Shown one piece after another: positions 1 to 12,299 of a DNA stretch of 64,000 nt (positions within the stretch are counted from its first letter, which is position 1; each line of letters begins with the position of its first letter). A program made the position numbers and the translations under genes. The stretch is from Spongilla lacustris (taxonomy: Eukaryota; Porifera; Demospongiae; Spongillida; Spongillidae), in assembly GCA_949361645.1 (NCBI GenBank), contig OX442417.1, forward strand, positions 4,694,819-4,758,818, in the 5' to 3' direction. The notes below the pieces were generated by a model. That model was not told the DNA's origin, ran no database searches, and saw only the letters and a program-made list of their open reading frames with translations.

Positions 1-777
1 GACTATAGGGCACGCCCGACTACTTTGGGGCAGCGGTTCAAAGAGTTTGGTGTAGGAAACGAGCGCGTTGTCTGTACTAAAGTCGACACTGAGGTGTCCA
101 TCATATTCAAGGGAGTCAGAGATACCTGTTACTTAGCTAGTTCGTGCAGCACATAACACTGCTGTTTCCGTCTGGACACAATTCAGATAATTGGCTAATA
201 CGAAATGCTGCGGTAAAATAATCTACTCAATAATACGTTTTATTTTGTGACCCACATTTCATGCTTTTTTCAAGTCATACATGTACCTATGATTTTTTTT
301 TCACACACCATACCATGCACAAATTCAGATTACCTACGCGCACGACCTATTGCATTACCCCAATAGCCGCGCATCATTTTTATACGTCCGTGTAATGGAG
401 GCGGGATCTTAGTTGGGGTACTTTGATCGTGCGTAGCAAAGATGGTGACAATAGGTTTAAAGTCAGCGAGTTATAAACATCAACAAGACAGATCAAAAAG
501 TATAATTGCCACAATCAGAACAAGCCACTATTTTGTTTGACCACCCTACGCGGCTTGTATAATCGGTGCGTGGAGCATCATAACATAAACAAAGTAACAA
601 AGTTCAGGAGCGATGCAGCATGTGTGATCGCTTGCTTGTGCCACCTAGGGATACGAAATTAAAGCGTAATTCATACCAATGCACAGAGTTTTCAGCAGAT
701 GTACAGTATTTAATTCGCATTGATGCATGCTCAAAATGATGCTGCCAACACTAATTAAACACACTCAAAATATGTTA
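1..777. other. No gene recognised
   Basis: AT-rich sequence with short ORFs only. I see no splice-framed exon, RNA gene or clear mobile element. It ends where the 24-bp minisatellite begins. Confidence 0.5.
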
Positions 778-837
778 TCAATGCAAACATCGATGCTGGC
801 CCTGGTAGCTGCATGAGAAGAGTGTACAGGTGGTTGA

Positions 838-1045
838 GATGCCGGAGGCTGGCCCTGGTAACTGAGATGAGGCTGGTACAGGTGACTGAGATGAGGCTAA
901 TACAGGTGGCTGAGATGAGCCTGGAACAGTTGCCTGAGATGAGGCTGGTACAGATGGCTGATCGCATGTGATGAGGCTGGTACAGGTGACTGAGATGTGA
1001 GGCTGGTACAGGTGGCTGAGATGAGGCTGGTACAGATTTGCATGA
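838..1045. repeat. 24-bp minisatellite
   Basis: About eight diverged tandem copies of a unit close to GAGGCTGGTACAGGTGGCTG plus AGAT. Open frames on the minus strand here, rich in Ser-Leu-Ile, are by-products of the repeat and are not taken as genes. It lies just 5' of the glypican fragment. Confidence 0.85.
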
Positions 1046-1198
1046 AGAGAGTTGTAAGGGGGTTGAGTTGGCTAACTCCAGAAGACAATACCATAAATGC
1101 TTTTAAAAGGGGGCAGGGCTGATTAGTCATCTGTGTCTGATCGATCCAATTTATGTTTGATCACGATGTGACATCTATATATTTATGTTCAATCACAG

Positions 1199-2004
1199 AT
1201 GGAACTTCAGCTTTGCAATGCTCAGCCAAATCACAAAAGTGCAACTGCTGGGATAGACTCACGCAAAGGATCGCAGGTGGGTCAGAATTCAAAACATCCA
1301 CCATTAAGGGACAAGGTGAACACACTATAACAGATCCTTTGCGTATGCAAAAAGGATTTTAAAACCAGAAATTACTGTACTCGCAATGTCAAATGCAGAT
1401 TCAGTTTGCATGCTAATGGAAGTAAAGGCCTTAATTACTTATTCATTAGGATTTTAGTAATAGTACATGTGGTGTCTGTTCTTTATTGTGGGCATATATA
1501 GAGCACTCTGTACATCTAAGTACATTATATCACAATTATGTGACAAATGTTAAAAATAACAACAGGATCCTAAGCACTGGAAGCTGGAGTGCAGGGTAAT
1601 GCAATCGAGTCATGTAGTAGACAATCACTGAACATAGAAACAGTGGAAAATAAATCAGGGTGCATGCATGGAGGATGGTCATTTTGTGCTTTAATATTTA
1701 ATACTAACCTATGCATTCGACACATTACATAATTATAATTATATTGTTGCAAGATTCCATGCAATCAAATTAATTTTATTTCATTTCTCATTTATGTGTA
1801 GCTAACAACCCAGCAGACGAGGGGGAGCTCACCCAGTAGGCCCAGATGTTAGGCACACCTGTCAACACCTTCTTCAATTCCCCCTATGTTTCCATGGTTA
1901 CACCATCGGCCATCACCATCCCTCAAGGCCAGGTATACACAGGAGGAGCTGCTGCCCTTAGTACCTTTCTCCTGCTGGTGCTTGTCCTAGCATTGCTTGT
2001 CTGA
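1199..2004 (+). pseudogene. Glypican-like pseudogene, exons 5 and 6 only
   Basis: Two blocks match the last two coding exons of the intact glypican-like genes at 6465-10387 and 21520-24459. The first (1199-1315) is 117 bases, the same length as exon 5 in both intact copies, has an AG before it and GT after it, and keeps the CSAKSQK..NCWD motif. The second (1802-2004) matches exon 6 and still ends in the hydrophobic GPI-signal tail. It has a 9-base in-frame deletion near its start and a TAG stop at 1836-1838 in place of a Gln codon. No counterpart of exons 1-4 is visible upstream, where a minisatellite lies instead. This looks like a partial duplicate left by rearrangement of the local gene family. 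A gene using only these exons is unlikely because of the stop. Confidence 0.85.
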
Positions 2005-3290
2005 AAATGACAGAAGAAGCTGTATGCTGTACATAGTTATCAATCAATAATAGCTTAGTGATCTTCAGAACAGCTGCTGTGTGATTTCGTATAATTTGGA
2101 CATTACACTTTTACACCTCAGTGTTTATAAAAAGATCAGAAAGTAGGGGGGAGAGGAAGAGCGTGAGGTAGGAGGGGGGTGCATGGGGTAGGTGAATATT
2201 GCACCTTCAATAGCTGTCTCAGCAAATTAAAGTGGCTATACTAAAAGTGGTGTGAGTGAACCGCCTTGGTGGCATGGACAGTCTAAAGGAGTGATGGGAC
2301 CACACAGATGCTAGAAGATTGCATCTATACTCTACAATCAATAAATCAATCATCATTGAAAGGTATATGACTGATACTGATGGTCTATTCCCCTTATTAA
2401 TATACTGCATCAATAATCACATGACAAGACATGGACACAGTGTTTGGTGCAAGAGAGGATAGCACGTGTGGTGGAAAGAGACAAACTGGTGAAGGAAAAG
2501 TCCACTGATTTATCACTATTCTGAACACATGGTGTGGAAATTATACCTTTGCACCCTCCCCCTCATGTACTCTCCCCTCCCCCTCATGTGCTTTCTCCTC
2601 CCCCTCATGTGCCGTCTCATGTGACCGATTATCTATTTCATCAGGCCTGTCCCAGACCAAATATGGTGTGATAGGCATGCAAGTGTGGATGCAAAATTCC
2701 ATTATTCTTATTGCTTTGGCGATGGAACCGTTTCTTTGATTTACAATTTAAAAAATTTAATCCTGTATTCCCAATTCACAACAACTCCCTTCATTTCAGT
2801 CAATTGCATGCCTCCGCCTTCCCATGAACAGTAGGGATATCATACATAACTTCATTGGTTTAGGTATGCACGGGTATCCGCCCCGAATTTTGGTGACATT
2901 CTAGGCAGACTGCATGCAAGTCAACCCCCCTCCTCCCAACTAATATGGATACACTTCCAGTCCATTTTAATGAATGTAATTACATCAGCACTGCACAGTA
3001 CGCATGTGGTACATGTAGCTCATGCAGGCTGGTGTCGGAGCCATGACTGTTCCCCTGGGGTACCAGTGTAGTCACCATCATGATGGTTCCATGTGGAAAT
3101 TGACTTCATTGGGGGTCCATATCTCCATGCTGATTTTAAGTTGGAACATTGCTCAAAACTATATGAACAGCTCAGGGACAGGCAATGTTTCCATTACTGT
3201 TTCACTGATTTGGGCTTCAGATAAAATCTGTAGTGGATCCACACTGAAATGGCAATGTGCAAATGAGTGTCAGCTGCTCACTATTGGTAT
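2005..3290. other. Spacer, no gene recognised
   Basis: Sequence after the pseudogene resembles the 3' flank of the intact copies for a short distance (the TGACAGAAGAAGCTGTATGC stretch). After that I see no gene. At about 2555-2625 there is a short CT-rich array of CCCTCATGTG units. Confidence 0.5.
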
Positions 3291-3294
3291 TAGA

Positions 3295-3895
3295 TATAAG
3301 GAAGGATTAGAGGGAGTAGTAGGTAAGGGGAGTAGGGGTAGTAATAGGTAAGGGGAGGAGTAGGGGTATAGTAGTAGTAGTAATAGCTAAGGGGAGGAGT
3401 AGGTAGTAATAGGTAAGGGGAGGAGTAGGTAGTAATAGGTAAGGGGAGGAGTAGGTAGTAATAAGTAAGGGGAGGAGTAGGTAGTAATAGGTAAGGGGAG
3501 GAGTAGGTAGTAATAGGTAAGGGGAGGAGTAGGTAGTAATAGGTAAGGGGAGGAGTAGGTAGTAATAAGTAAGGGGAGGAGTAGTAGTTGGTAAGGGGAG
3601 GAGTAGGGGTAGTAGTTGGTAAGGGGAGGAGTAGGGGTAGTAGTAGGTAAGGGAGGAGTAGGGGTAGTGGTAGTAGGTAAGGGGAGGAATAGGTAGTAAT
3701 AGGTAAGAGGAGGAGTAATAGTAGGTAAGGGAGGATTAAGTTTAGTAGTAGGATATGGGAGGAGTAGGGATAGTGGTAGTAGTAGGTAAGGGGAAAAGTA
3801 GGGGTAGTGGTAGGTAATGGGAGAAGTAGAGGTAGTGGTAGGTAAGTGGAGGAGTAGGTGTAGTAGTAGGTAAGGGAAGGAGTAGGTGTCATGCA
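3295..3895. repeat. Purine-rich minisatellite, about 26-bp unit
   Basis: Tandem variants of GGTAAGGGGAGGAGTAGGTA plus GTAATA, regular from about 3340 to 3570 and more diverged after. The plus strand is almost pure purine with AGT spacers. On the minus strand it is open in more than one frame and encodes Leu-Pro-Tyr-Thr-rich strings. These are repeat artefacts, not a protein I would call. Confidence 0.9.
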
Positions 3896-4118
3896 CCTAC
3901 ATGTACTTGATACATTGACAGATGAGCTCGAGTCTGAATTTGCTCTTAGCATGCAGCAATCACAGTTCATCTGTCATGTTAGTACACTACGCTTCCTCAT
4001 TACAATCAAAGTACAGGCCTAGCCATATGCTGGTTGGTCCAGGGTAGTGCTGGAACTGGGTATGAGTTTTTCCATGACTGCCACTTTCGGTGCTGCCAAC
4101 ATTTGTACATCTTCTGCA

Positions 4119-4196
4119 TGGTTGAGTGGGCACTTGTACAACTTCTGATTGTTTACTTGGTTGAGTGGGCACTTGTACGACTTCGGATTGTTTACC
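4119..4196. repeat. 39-bp direct duplication
   Basis: Two adjacent copies of a 39-base unit beginning GGTTGAGTGGGCACTTGTAC, with a few differences. Confidence 0.8.
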
Positions 4197-4639
4197 TAGT
4201 AAAATGGTTATCTTGATGCACCATTTCGAATCCCTATCTTTGACTTCACCGCCATCTTGCAATCGACTTGCTTGCCATCATCTCTGTGCTCCTTTCTCAA
4301 TTTGCACAATGTATGAAAGTCTCTACAATCACACCAGGTATACCATGTGAAGGACCATGGGCGAAGCACTTCTTGTCGAAACTTGTTAAGGGGTTTGCAA
4401 ATTAAGGGCACAACTATACCATTCAACGTTATGAATACAAGCTGCAAGCAATTATGTCTCCCTCTGTTGTTCGAAGAACTGCCTTTCGGAATTCAGCTGC
4501 GAAGATATATGGGACCACATCAATACAGCTACCAATGATGTATCTAAAGGTGGATTGTAGAGACATAAAAACTCAACAGTGGCTGTTCCAGCGCAGCAAT
4601 GGAGGACCATTCTGCATCCTTGCAAAAATTGAGGTGTGC

Positions 4640-6346
4640 TGAATTATGATGACGGGTCTGACTTTTGATGTGACACGTGCAATATATGTGATACTGTGCC
4701 TCATGTGATGGCCATATTTGTGCAACTACATCAGAAAAATATATCTGCTCTCATTTTTGAGTGGGAAAACTGTTCATTTGCAATAGTTGCCCAGGGCAAT
4801 GCACAATTCAAGGCAGCTCATGCTACAGATGTATGAAATAAAAGCAAATATGGTTAATGCCGCACACATACATGTAGGAGGATGTGTTGCCTTCTTCGGA
4901 GTGATAGTAAATATCAGTGGTTCCTAACATGGCATCGTTCACATGCACGCGCTACACCCAATAAAGATATATGTCAACTCAGTTAGCATATATGTATTCG
5001 TCACGTAATGATGTCAGTAGATGAATTTATATACCTAATCCGGTCTTCACACACCTCCTTTAGTAATCCAACGAATAAGTACTCCATAGACAGGTTAGCG
5101 TGCACGGATGGTGTGCCGTCCAATACAAGATCACCAGCTCAGCACTAGCTAGCACATAAGACAAACAACTCGATAAAAACGCACCGCTATACAACACCAC
5201 ACACTATGTGAAACGCCTCCCCTCGCAAGGTTAACATTGGCGTGTTTAGTGCCCCTTCTAATTCTCTATGGCACAATGTATACAAATTGTACATGTATAT
5301 GCCCTCGTGCGACTGATGCGAGCGCTTCATCAATACCACACATCCAAAGTGCTTCCTGTTCGCAATTAACGTAATTATGATGATGATGAGTCTGACTTTT
5401 GATGTGACACGTGCGATACTGTGCCTCATGTGATGGCAATATTTGTGTACCTACATCAGAAACATATATCTGCTCTCATTTTTGAGTGTGAAAACTGTCT
5501 TTTTGTATATTTGCGTCGTTTGTTGAAATTTACCTTTTTTTTTAACGTATCAAGTTATATTTAAAAATAAATAAAACAAAACGGAACTAGTACGCAACGC
5601 GGACGTCAGCTACCAGTCATCATTTATTAACGATTGATGTGTGCAATCGTCAATTGTTCTTGTGTGCTTCATGCGCGGCTTGTATGCCCGCGTGCTCGCG
5701 CGAATTCATCGATAGTCAAACCTCGACCCCAGGATTTGACAGCATACCGGCTGTATAGAGGCAATGTCAAACCCCGACTGACCCTTGTACCGTGTGGCAT
5801 TGATAAGTGCATTAATGCCGCAAACATAGGAGGATGTGTTGCCTTCTTCGGAGTGATAGTAAATATCAGTGGTTCCTAACATGGCATCGTTCACATGCAC
5901 GCGCTACACCCAATAAAGATATATGTCAACCCAGTTAGCATATATGTATTCATCACATGATGATGTCAGTAGATGAATTTATACTTAATCCGGTCTTCAC
6001 ACACCTCCTTTAGTAATCCAATGAATAAATACACCATCTTTACATATACTTTTTCGATTGTAATAATGGAGACAGGTTAGCGTGCACGGATGGTGCGCCG
6101 TCCTATGCAAGATCACCAGCTCAGCACTAAGAACAATTCGATAAACACGCACCGGCGCGGCATGCTGTATACAACACCACGCAATATTATATGTGATAAA
6201 CGCCTCTCCTCGCGCGGTTAACCCTGCCGTGTTTAGTACCCCTTCTAATTCTCTATGGCACAATGTATATATGCCCTCATGCGAGCGCTTCATCGGGACC
6301 CATGGCCCACACATCCAAAATGCTTCCTGTTCGTAATTAACGTACA
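4640..6346. repeat. Tandem segmental duplication upstream of glypican copy 1
   Basis: Block 4645-4775 recurs at about 5377-5495, and block 4861-5370 recurs at about 5816-6340, both in direct orientation at high identity. The second copy carries a small extra insert (TTTACATATACTTTTTCGAT, near 6040) and several indels. The stretch 5500-5815 is unique to the spacer. The duplication stops about 120 bases before the glypican copy 1 start codon, so it could carry duplicated upstream regulatory sequence. No coding content is supported. Confidence 0.85.
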
Positions 6347-6393
6347 CTTATCCTTGCGTTTAATTATGTAATTAAATTGCATGGGACAGTATA

Positions 6394-6404
6394 TATATAA
6401 GAAG
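6394..6404 (+). promoter_or_regulatory. TATA box of glypican-like copy 1
   Basis: TATATAAGAAG lies about 70 bases before the ATG at 6465. The identical 11-mer lies at the same distance before the start of copy 2 (24524-24534, minus strand), although the surrounding upstream sequences differ. Conservation in both paralogues supports a core promoter element. Confidence 0.65.
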
Positions 6405-6464
6405 GTGCTAAAATAGCAGAGTAGCATTTCGCAATAGCTGTATAGCCAATCATATATTGCATTG

Positions 6465-9400
6465 ATGGCTCAAAAGGGTGTGTTTATTCTAACGCTCTCC
6501 CTGCTTGTCGCAGGATCCCTGTCGGATGATCTCGACTGCGGGAAGCTGGATCTCGGAGATGACCCTTACGACGATGATGACAGTTCTACAGCGTCCCCAG
6601 TTACCACACCTCCTCCGGGTGTCCTCCCCACTGCCGGTCCAGGTATGCATGCAGTGACGCTAGCGTCAACGTTCAACCGTACCGTTGTTGCATCTAACTG
6701 ACGGCGCTTCAGTATGCAGCTAGCACTAAGTTACTCTTTACAAATGCGCAATACACAGCAAAAACAGTTTGATGTATTTCACTCAAAACGGCAAACTATA
6801 TTACTCTGAATCAGGATTCTGAGTGATATAGTTTGCGTTTTGAGTAAAATACACTAAAAATTTTTTGCTGTGTAACCACTTTACTACAATGACTAACCCC
6901 TTGTGATTAACTTCTTTCTGTTTTGTAGGGGATGCAACGGTTACCGCCACCTGCCCGAATCTACAAGGACAGTCCCAGTGCTGCTCCAGCTCCTACTTCG
7001 ACAACATGAAAAAACAGCTCAAGAACCAGAACCTGAAGAATGGTCTTTACTTGCAGGCAAAACCCCAACTTGGCCCCTTCCATTCACTTGCAAGTGACGT
7101 CTACACATGTAAGCCTCATGTACGGTGGCCCGGTAGGTCGCGCACTAAGACAGTTGCGCCACGCACTACTTGAAGTTTGCACCGCGCACTAGTTGAGGTT
7201 TGCACCGTGCACAGCGCACTAGTTGCGATTTGCACCGCGCACTAGTTGAGATTTGCACCGCGCACTAGTTGAGGTTTGCACCGCGCACTAGTCCGGGTTT
7301 GCACCGCGCACTAATTGAGGTTTGCACCCAGCACTAGTTGAGGTTTGCACAGCGCACTAGTTGAGATTTGCACTGCGCATGCGTGATTGTGGAGAGCCAA
7401 CGTCCCTGTGTAATTTCACCCCCAACATTTCGGTTCATAAACCGTTGGTATTTCACCACATCGTAGGCCTACCGGTGTGTCCGCGCATACCTTGTATACA
7501 CATACCAGCTAGTATAAATAGATACCTTACGTATATGTCGATGGGATGGGGTGGCGAGGTGCAATATACGCCCCCCCAAAATGGCCCTAAATAGATTCAT
7601 TTCTACCGTACATGCATGGTGCTACATTTCTTTACATTGATTGGAAACCCACAAAAATTTGTGTCGCTATCCTTGTTTGCATGAATTATCATGATTGCCA
7701 TGGCTGCTTCAGAGCTAGATGAGACCAACGGTGAAGACAGAGGTGCACCGGAGTGTACGTCACTAACGCTAGAGTTTTGTCTGAATTCCATCGTACTCTT
7801 TTTCCCTTTAGGCATTCGATCTATAGTTATTAAGTGTTATTTAAAGTGCCCGTTAAAGATAAAGAAACGCGCATACACTAGGGATACTATATACCACTAA
7901 ACAAAGGCTACTGCCCTACAAATTTAAAATCTCGGCTTATAAACGACTGTGTAGAATGTCATGAATCGCTTATTTACAGCACCATCCCTTGCTTGACCCG
8001 ACAAGCCTGCCCACAAAACTAGCTCTTTTCGCAACAAAATGGTTATCTCCAAAACGCAATGCCTCTAAGACCTAAGAGACGAACTCGGCCTATAAACCTC
8101 CATGGGCTACGTGGTAACGTTGTAGCGATAAAAATTGGCCCATCGGTACGGAAACTATCCAGGGCCACGTGCCAAATCAATCGGAGCAAACAAGGCAAAA
8201 ACTGTACAAAGACACAACAACAATAAAACACAAAAGCTTAGTACAGCAAGTACAAACCTCTTTAAAGGCTAAAGAAGGCTTAGTTTTGCGTCTTGGTCGG
8301 GGTACGAGGCGAAACGAGGATGGTGACAAAATTTTTTACGCGTGCGTTCAGTGCGGGTTTCCAATCCATGTAATGTTAATAATCCTTGGGTAGTGTTGTA
8401 CTTGTACATGTACTAGTCGGGCCGGCACTACAGTACTACTGCATTTGGTCGGGTAGTCGGGTGACAAGTCTATGACATTATGTAAGCTGTAATCTGTACA
8501 TGCGCCGTCACTGAAACTTATATTCTCATATGTACACACCATGCAATGCAGATTACATGAGCACGTTGAATGGAGACATTGCAGGCAATTTTGCCAATCA
8601 GGTCACGCCAAACGACACCACCTTGAATACAAACCCGGCTGCAGACAGATTCAATCCTACAGTAGCCGTTCTGCAAACCTTGGGAGGACTGATAAGGTCA
8701 CTCAGAAATTCCACCAATGCGCTGAACAAGACCTGCATCGACCTGCAAACCCAAATCACGATCACAAACAACGGCCCCGCTCTGACTGCGTTTGCTAATG
8801 ACCTGGCGAGCATTCGTAATGCGAGCACGCTGTTCTACTTCATCGACCAATACCTCCAGAACATAACAGACACGCTGTACAGCATGGTTCCGGCCAGCGA
8901 CCAGTGCACCAATGTCCTGCTGAGGCTCACGTGCAATAAATGCGCGAAGTCCATCCCTAAGCTTTGTGCCAGCTTTTGCAGCGCTGCTGTCAAGGGATGC
9001 TTGGCCCCCTACGCAGCCGCCCTCAACCCACAGTTTAATATCCTCTGGAGTGTGACCAGCCAGCTAGTCCAGTTCCTGAACACAACACTTACTGACATGT
9101 TTCTGCAGCAGAGTATCATCAAACAGGCTCTGGTGAGTGACGCAAGGGTTATATAGTGCTTGTAAAATGGCTATAGACCCTAAAATATATTATGTCACAT
9201 GATATGGCCGATGTACATTCGCTATAGAGCATGAAAACATGTGATATGCAACTGCTTCGAAAGCATGAATATGCAAGTATATTGTTTTTCTTTGTATTTC
9301 AGATTAATGATCTGATGACTGTCTGTAACGTAGACTTTACCAACACCCTGAAAGTGAATGTCAGGCCTCGCGGGGTTGGAGTTGGATTCTTAATCAAGGC

Positions 9401-10387
9401 GAAAAATTTGCTCAACAGTGGACTCTTGCAATACAGTACGTTATTATCTCGGTGAATGTACCATCATACCATGCCAGCCTGGGGTGAGTATGGGTGGCGC
9501 TCATACTTTGAACAAAGTAAAGCTGCTTTACGGGGTGTGCCATGCATGAATCTGTTTATACGGACATAAGGACGTTTTCATATGTAATGCACTTTTTTTT
9601 TAAGTGTCATGACCGTGTGAATGGCATCTATTTGTGTTCATTCTCAGATGGAAACTCAGCTTTGCTATGCTCAGCCAAATCACAAAAGTCCAACTGCTGG
9701 GATGGTCGTACGTCAAAGTCTGAGGATGAGTCAGAATTCCCAACATCCGATATAAAGGGGCAAGGTATGGCATGTGGATCCTTTTTTTTACACTGTAAGG
9801 TATTTTATATTTACATGTTAATTGAATGTAGTTTATGATTTTGGGGACGTCAGGACTTTAGCTTAACTTTAGTTCCTCTGTAAAGTAATTTGGAGAGTAG
9901 CGTCTACAATATATCAACATAATGTATATACAAACAGGAGCCTTATAGTTTTGGAGTGCATAATACTGAATATAGACCTTCCTGTGCCTCAAAGAACAGA
10001 CAATCTGGTGTTATAAATAAAGGTCATGTACATGGTCATTCAGTTAATTGAGCTACAAATACATGTACACATGTAACAATGCTGCATATTGTTCAATAGA
10101 ACAGTTGTGGGCATTATTTAAAATATAAAACATGACCATCCCCTCACCCCAATTTGTCATTTTGTTATGATGTAGCTGGCAACCCAGCTGGTTCTTTTGA
10201 TGAGGGAGAGCTCACCAAGCAGGCCCAGATGTTAGGCACTCCTATCAACACCTTCTTCAATTCCCCCAATGTTTCCATGGTTACACCATCGGCCATCACC
10301 ATCCCTCAAGGCCAGGTATACACAGGAGGAGCTGCTGCCCTTAGTACCTCTCTCCTGCTGGTGCTTGTCCTAGCATTGCTTGTCTGA
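6465..10387 (+). CDS. GPC: Glypican-like GPI-anchored protein, copy 1 (six exons)
   Basis: Coding exons: 6465-6642, 6929-7108, 8552-9132, 9303-9435, 9648-9764 and 10176-10387, all GT-AG with compatible phases, giving 466 aa (glypicans are usually about 550). Residues 1-20 are a signal peptide, followed by an acidic and Ser/Thr/Pro-rich stretch (20-59). Cysteines include C25, C68, CC77-78, C181, the cluster 238/247/250/258/262/269 ending in GCLAP, C321, C365 and C374 in NCWDG. I count 14 cysteines, the number conserved in glypicans, and the C..C....C...C......GCL and CW(N/D)G patterns match that family. The C-terminus is a small-residue stretch then a Leu/Val tail, a GPI-attachment signal. Several N-glycosylation sequons are present. 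The only Ser-Gly pair is in LLNSGLLQ, so the usual clustered heparan sulphate sites are not evident. I chose the ATG at 6465 rather than the TTG before it. By homology it would be a cell-surface modulator of secreted ligands. Confidence 0.85.
6752..6874. mobile_element. Foldback MITE in intron 1 of glypican copy 1
   Basis: A 123-bp palindrome with arms of about 60 bases, ending CACAGCAAAAA at each side and bordered by TA. TA target duplication with long inverted arms is typical of Tc1/mariner-related MITEs. It is absent from intron 1 of the paralogous copy 2. Confidence 0.75.
7150..7380. repeat. 23-bp minisatellite in intron 2 of glypican copy 1
   Basis: About ten variants of GCGCACTAGTTGAGGTTTGC plus ACC in tandem. 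Copy 2 has a much shorter intron 2 (about 365 versus 1443 bases) with no such array. Confidence 0.85.
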
Positions 10388-10493
10388 AAATGACAGAAGA
10401 AGCTGTATGCTGTACATGTTATAATTAATGGATATTTTTATTTAACTGGTAAAGCTTTGTGCATTTCATTTTGTATGTGGAGTAGGGACTTTA

Positions 10494-10499
10494 AATAAA
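10494..10499 (+). terminator. Probable polyadenylation signal of glypican copy 1
   Basis: AATAAA about 107 bases after the stop codon. The 3' flank stays similar to copy 2 until about 10600, so this is likely 3' UTR. Confidence 0.5.
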
Positions 10500-10599
10500 T
10501 ATTCAAGCTAAAAGGACAGATCAGAGAAGTTGAGGGGATGTGAGGGAGATATTTTGGTTCCTCTTTCAAGTTATTTCATTCAACAAATCAACTACTTAA

Positions 10600-11250
10600 G
10601 GAGCAAGCATTATTACCACTTTATGTGAATGTACATGTCACGTAACACCAAGGCAACTAACATAACAACTGCATAAACTATTGATATACCAGACTCTACC
10701 ATTTTGTAACCTCATCCATATCACAATTCTTTTGGCAGTCTTTTTTTTTTTTACTAATGCAAAGGTGTATGTAGTGGAAGCGTAGATCCTCATCTCAAAA
10801 GCAATAACAACTAACAATATGAATGCTGCAATGTATACGTAATAATATATACACAGACTCGTCACACATGCAGGAGAGAACGAGGAGAGTTTGGACCATG
10901 ATATTCATGCAAGGATTTGGCAGATGTTCAGCCTGATTAGTCCATGCAAATTCAGGTGCCCATAGGTGTTAGTGACCACTGATTATATGTGTATCAATCA
11001 AACCAGCTGGTATGTTGTAAAAAATAGAGCTCTACAGAAATTGGGTACCTATATTTCCAGATATAAAGGCATTTGGGTTCCCCATTTGTCATAAGTAGGG
11101 AACCCTATGTAAAAGTATTGATCCTTCAATCAAAACATGTACATGTACATGCATGTAGCTCATGCATGTAGTCGCAAATAACGTCTGTAATCATTTTTAC
11201 ATCATATACAACTGTACAGTCTCCATTTCGTGTCCTTACAGAATGCATTG
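10600..11250. other. Spacer, no gene recognised
   Basis: Homology with the 3' flank of glypican copy 2 fades near 10600. After that there is AT-rich sequence with a short T tract and CATG palindromes, and no supported gene. Confidence 0.5.
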
Positions 11251-11262
11251 TACCGGTGTCAT

Positions 11263-11425
11263 AGGGTATACGGTCCGGGGCAATGTTCGCTCAGGGGGAC
11301 CGTATACCCTTAGGGAATACGGTCCCCCCCTTCCCCCCGGACCCAAATCCCTAGGGAATACGGTCCGTCTAAAATATTGTACATCCACAGGGAATACAGT
11401 CCGGGGGAGGAGGCGGACTCAATTC
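11263..11425. repeat. Inverted and direct repeats of an ATACGGTCC motif
   Basis: GGGTATACGGTCC and GGACCGTATACCC form 13-bp inverted arms, followed by further AGGGAATACGGTCC copies in direct orientation. It resembles a small foldback element or the end of one. Confidence 0.6.
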
Positions 11426-11814
11426 ACTGACGTAATTGAGTTTTGATTTTGATTGAAACAATGCAATGTACCGCATCTATACCGCATTGATACCCCACTT
11501 ACCCCCCATCGAAAATTTTTCATTAATCTGGATCAGGGGCGTGCGATCTGTGATGATGAGGGTGCTAATATTCCAATGCATGCAGGTATATGCAATACCG
11601 AATCCATGACAACTGACCAATGATATAAAAAGTTGTAAGCGCGTTGAAAAATCTGCCAACAGCAATGCAAGTTTATAATGAATATTACTGACAACATTAA
11701 GATATACAAAACATCGTTATACATCTTTTTAACTGTTTCAAAATGTAGATGAAATTTGTTATGTATATACATTCATCTTGGTGCAAACCGCTGCTATAGC
11801 TATAGCTGCGTGTT

Positions 11815-12261
11815 TCAGCCACTTACATGTACATGAATCTCCCCATTGCATTGGGATATACATATACATTGAACAAAGAAGCTGCTGCAATTATCTCCAC
11901 TTCTGTGACCCAAACACGCAGACTGCATCCAAGATTGCTCCATATACTGTTCCATGCTTCCATAGGAGGATACCAGGGAGGAAAACAGATTTTGAATCAT
12001 ATGTGTGGTTATAGGAAGATGCAGTTCTTGATGAAACTCATGTGATCCTGTTATAACAAGTGACATACTTCTAAAGAAACAATTTCCATCAGCTGCAATT
12101 CTAGTTACAGGATGATGTGACACATTGATCATTATAGGCTGCTGCATATGTGAATGATTTCCATGGACAAATGTCAATCCCATATCTCTTTTTGCCAAAT
12201 GTTGCAAGGTGGAATATATGTATATATGTTGTTCTTGTACTGACATGATAAACATGCACAT
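11815..12261 (-). pseudogene. OTU-type cysteine protease region, probably element-encoded
   Basis: The minus-strand frame contains AADGNCFFRSMSLVITGS, which matches the N-terminal catalytic block of OTU (ovarian tumour) deubiquitinase-like proteases: an Asp two residues before the catalytic Cys in DGNCFFR, followed by the hydrophobic helix. It is an open frame of 148 codons, but no complete gene can be assembled around it. It lies downstream, in the same direction, of the Ty3/gypsy integrase remnants at 13060-14135 and of a second uncharacterised region (12300-12720), so I infer it belongs to the same element. A second OTU motif lies at about 47900. Similarity to OTU is seen directly; membership of the retroelement is inference. 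Confidence 0.6.
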
Positions 12262-12299
12262 TGTTCAGTATATTCTAATAAAGCATCTAAGGTAAATTA

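Noticed and set aside
3290..3970. 226-codon minus-strand ORF rich in Leu, Pro, Tyr and Thr
   Set aside because: It is the complement of the purine minisatellite. Overlapping frames are equally open and there is no non-repetitive domain.
6462..6464. TTG start for glypican copy 1
   Set aside because: An ATG follows immediately and aligns with the ATG of copy 2.
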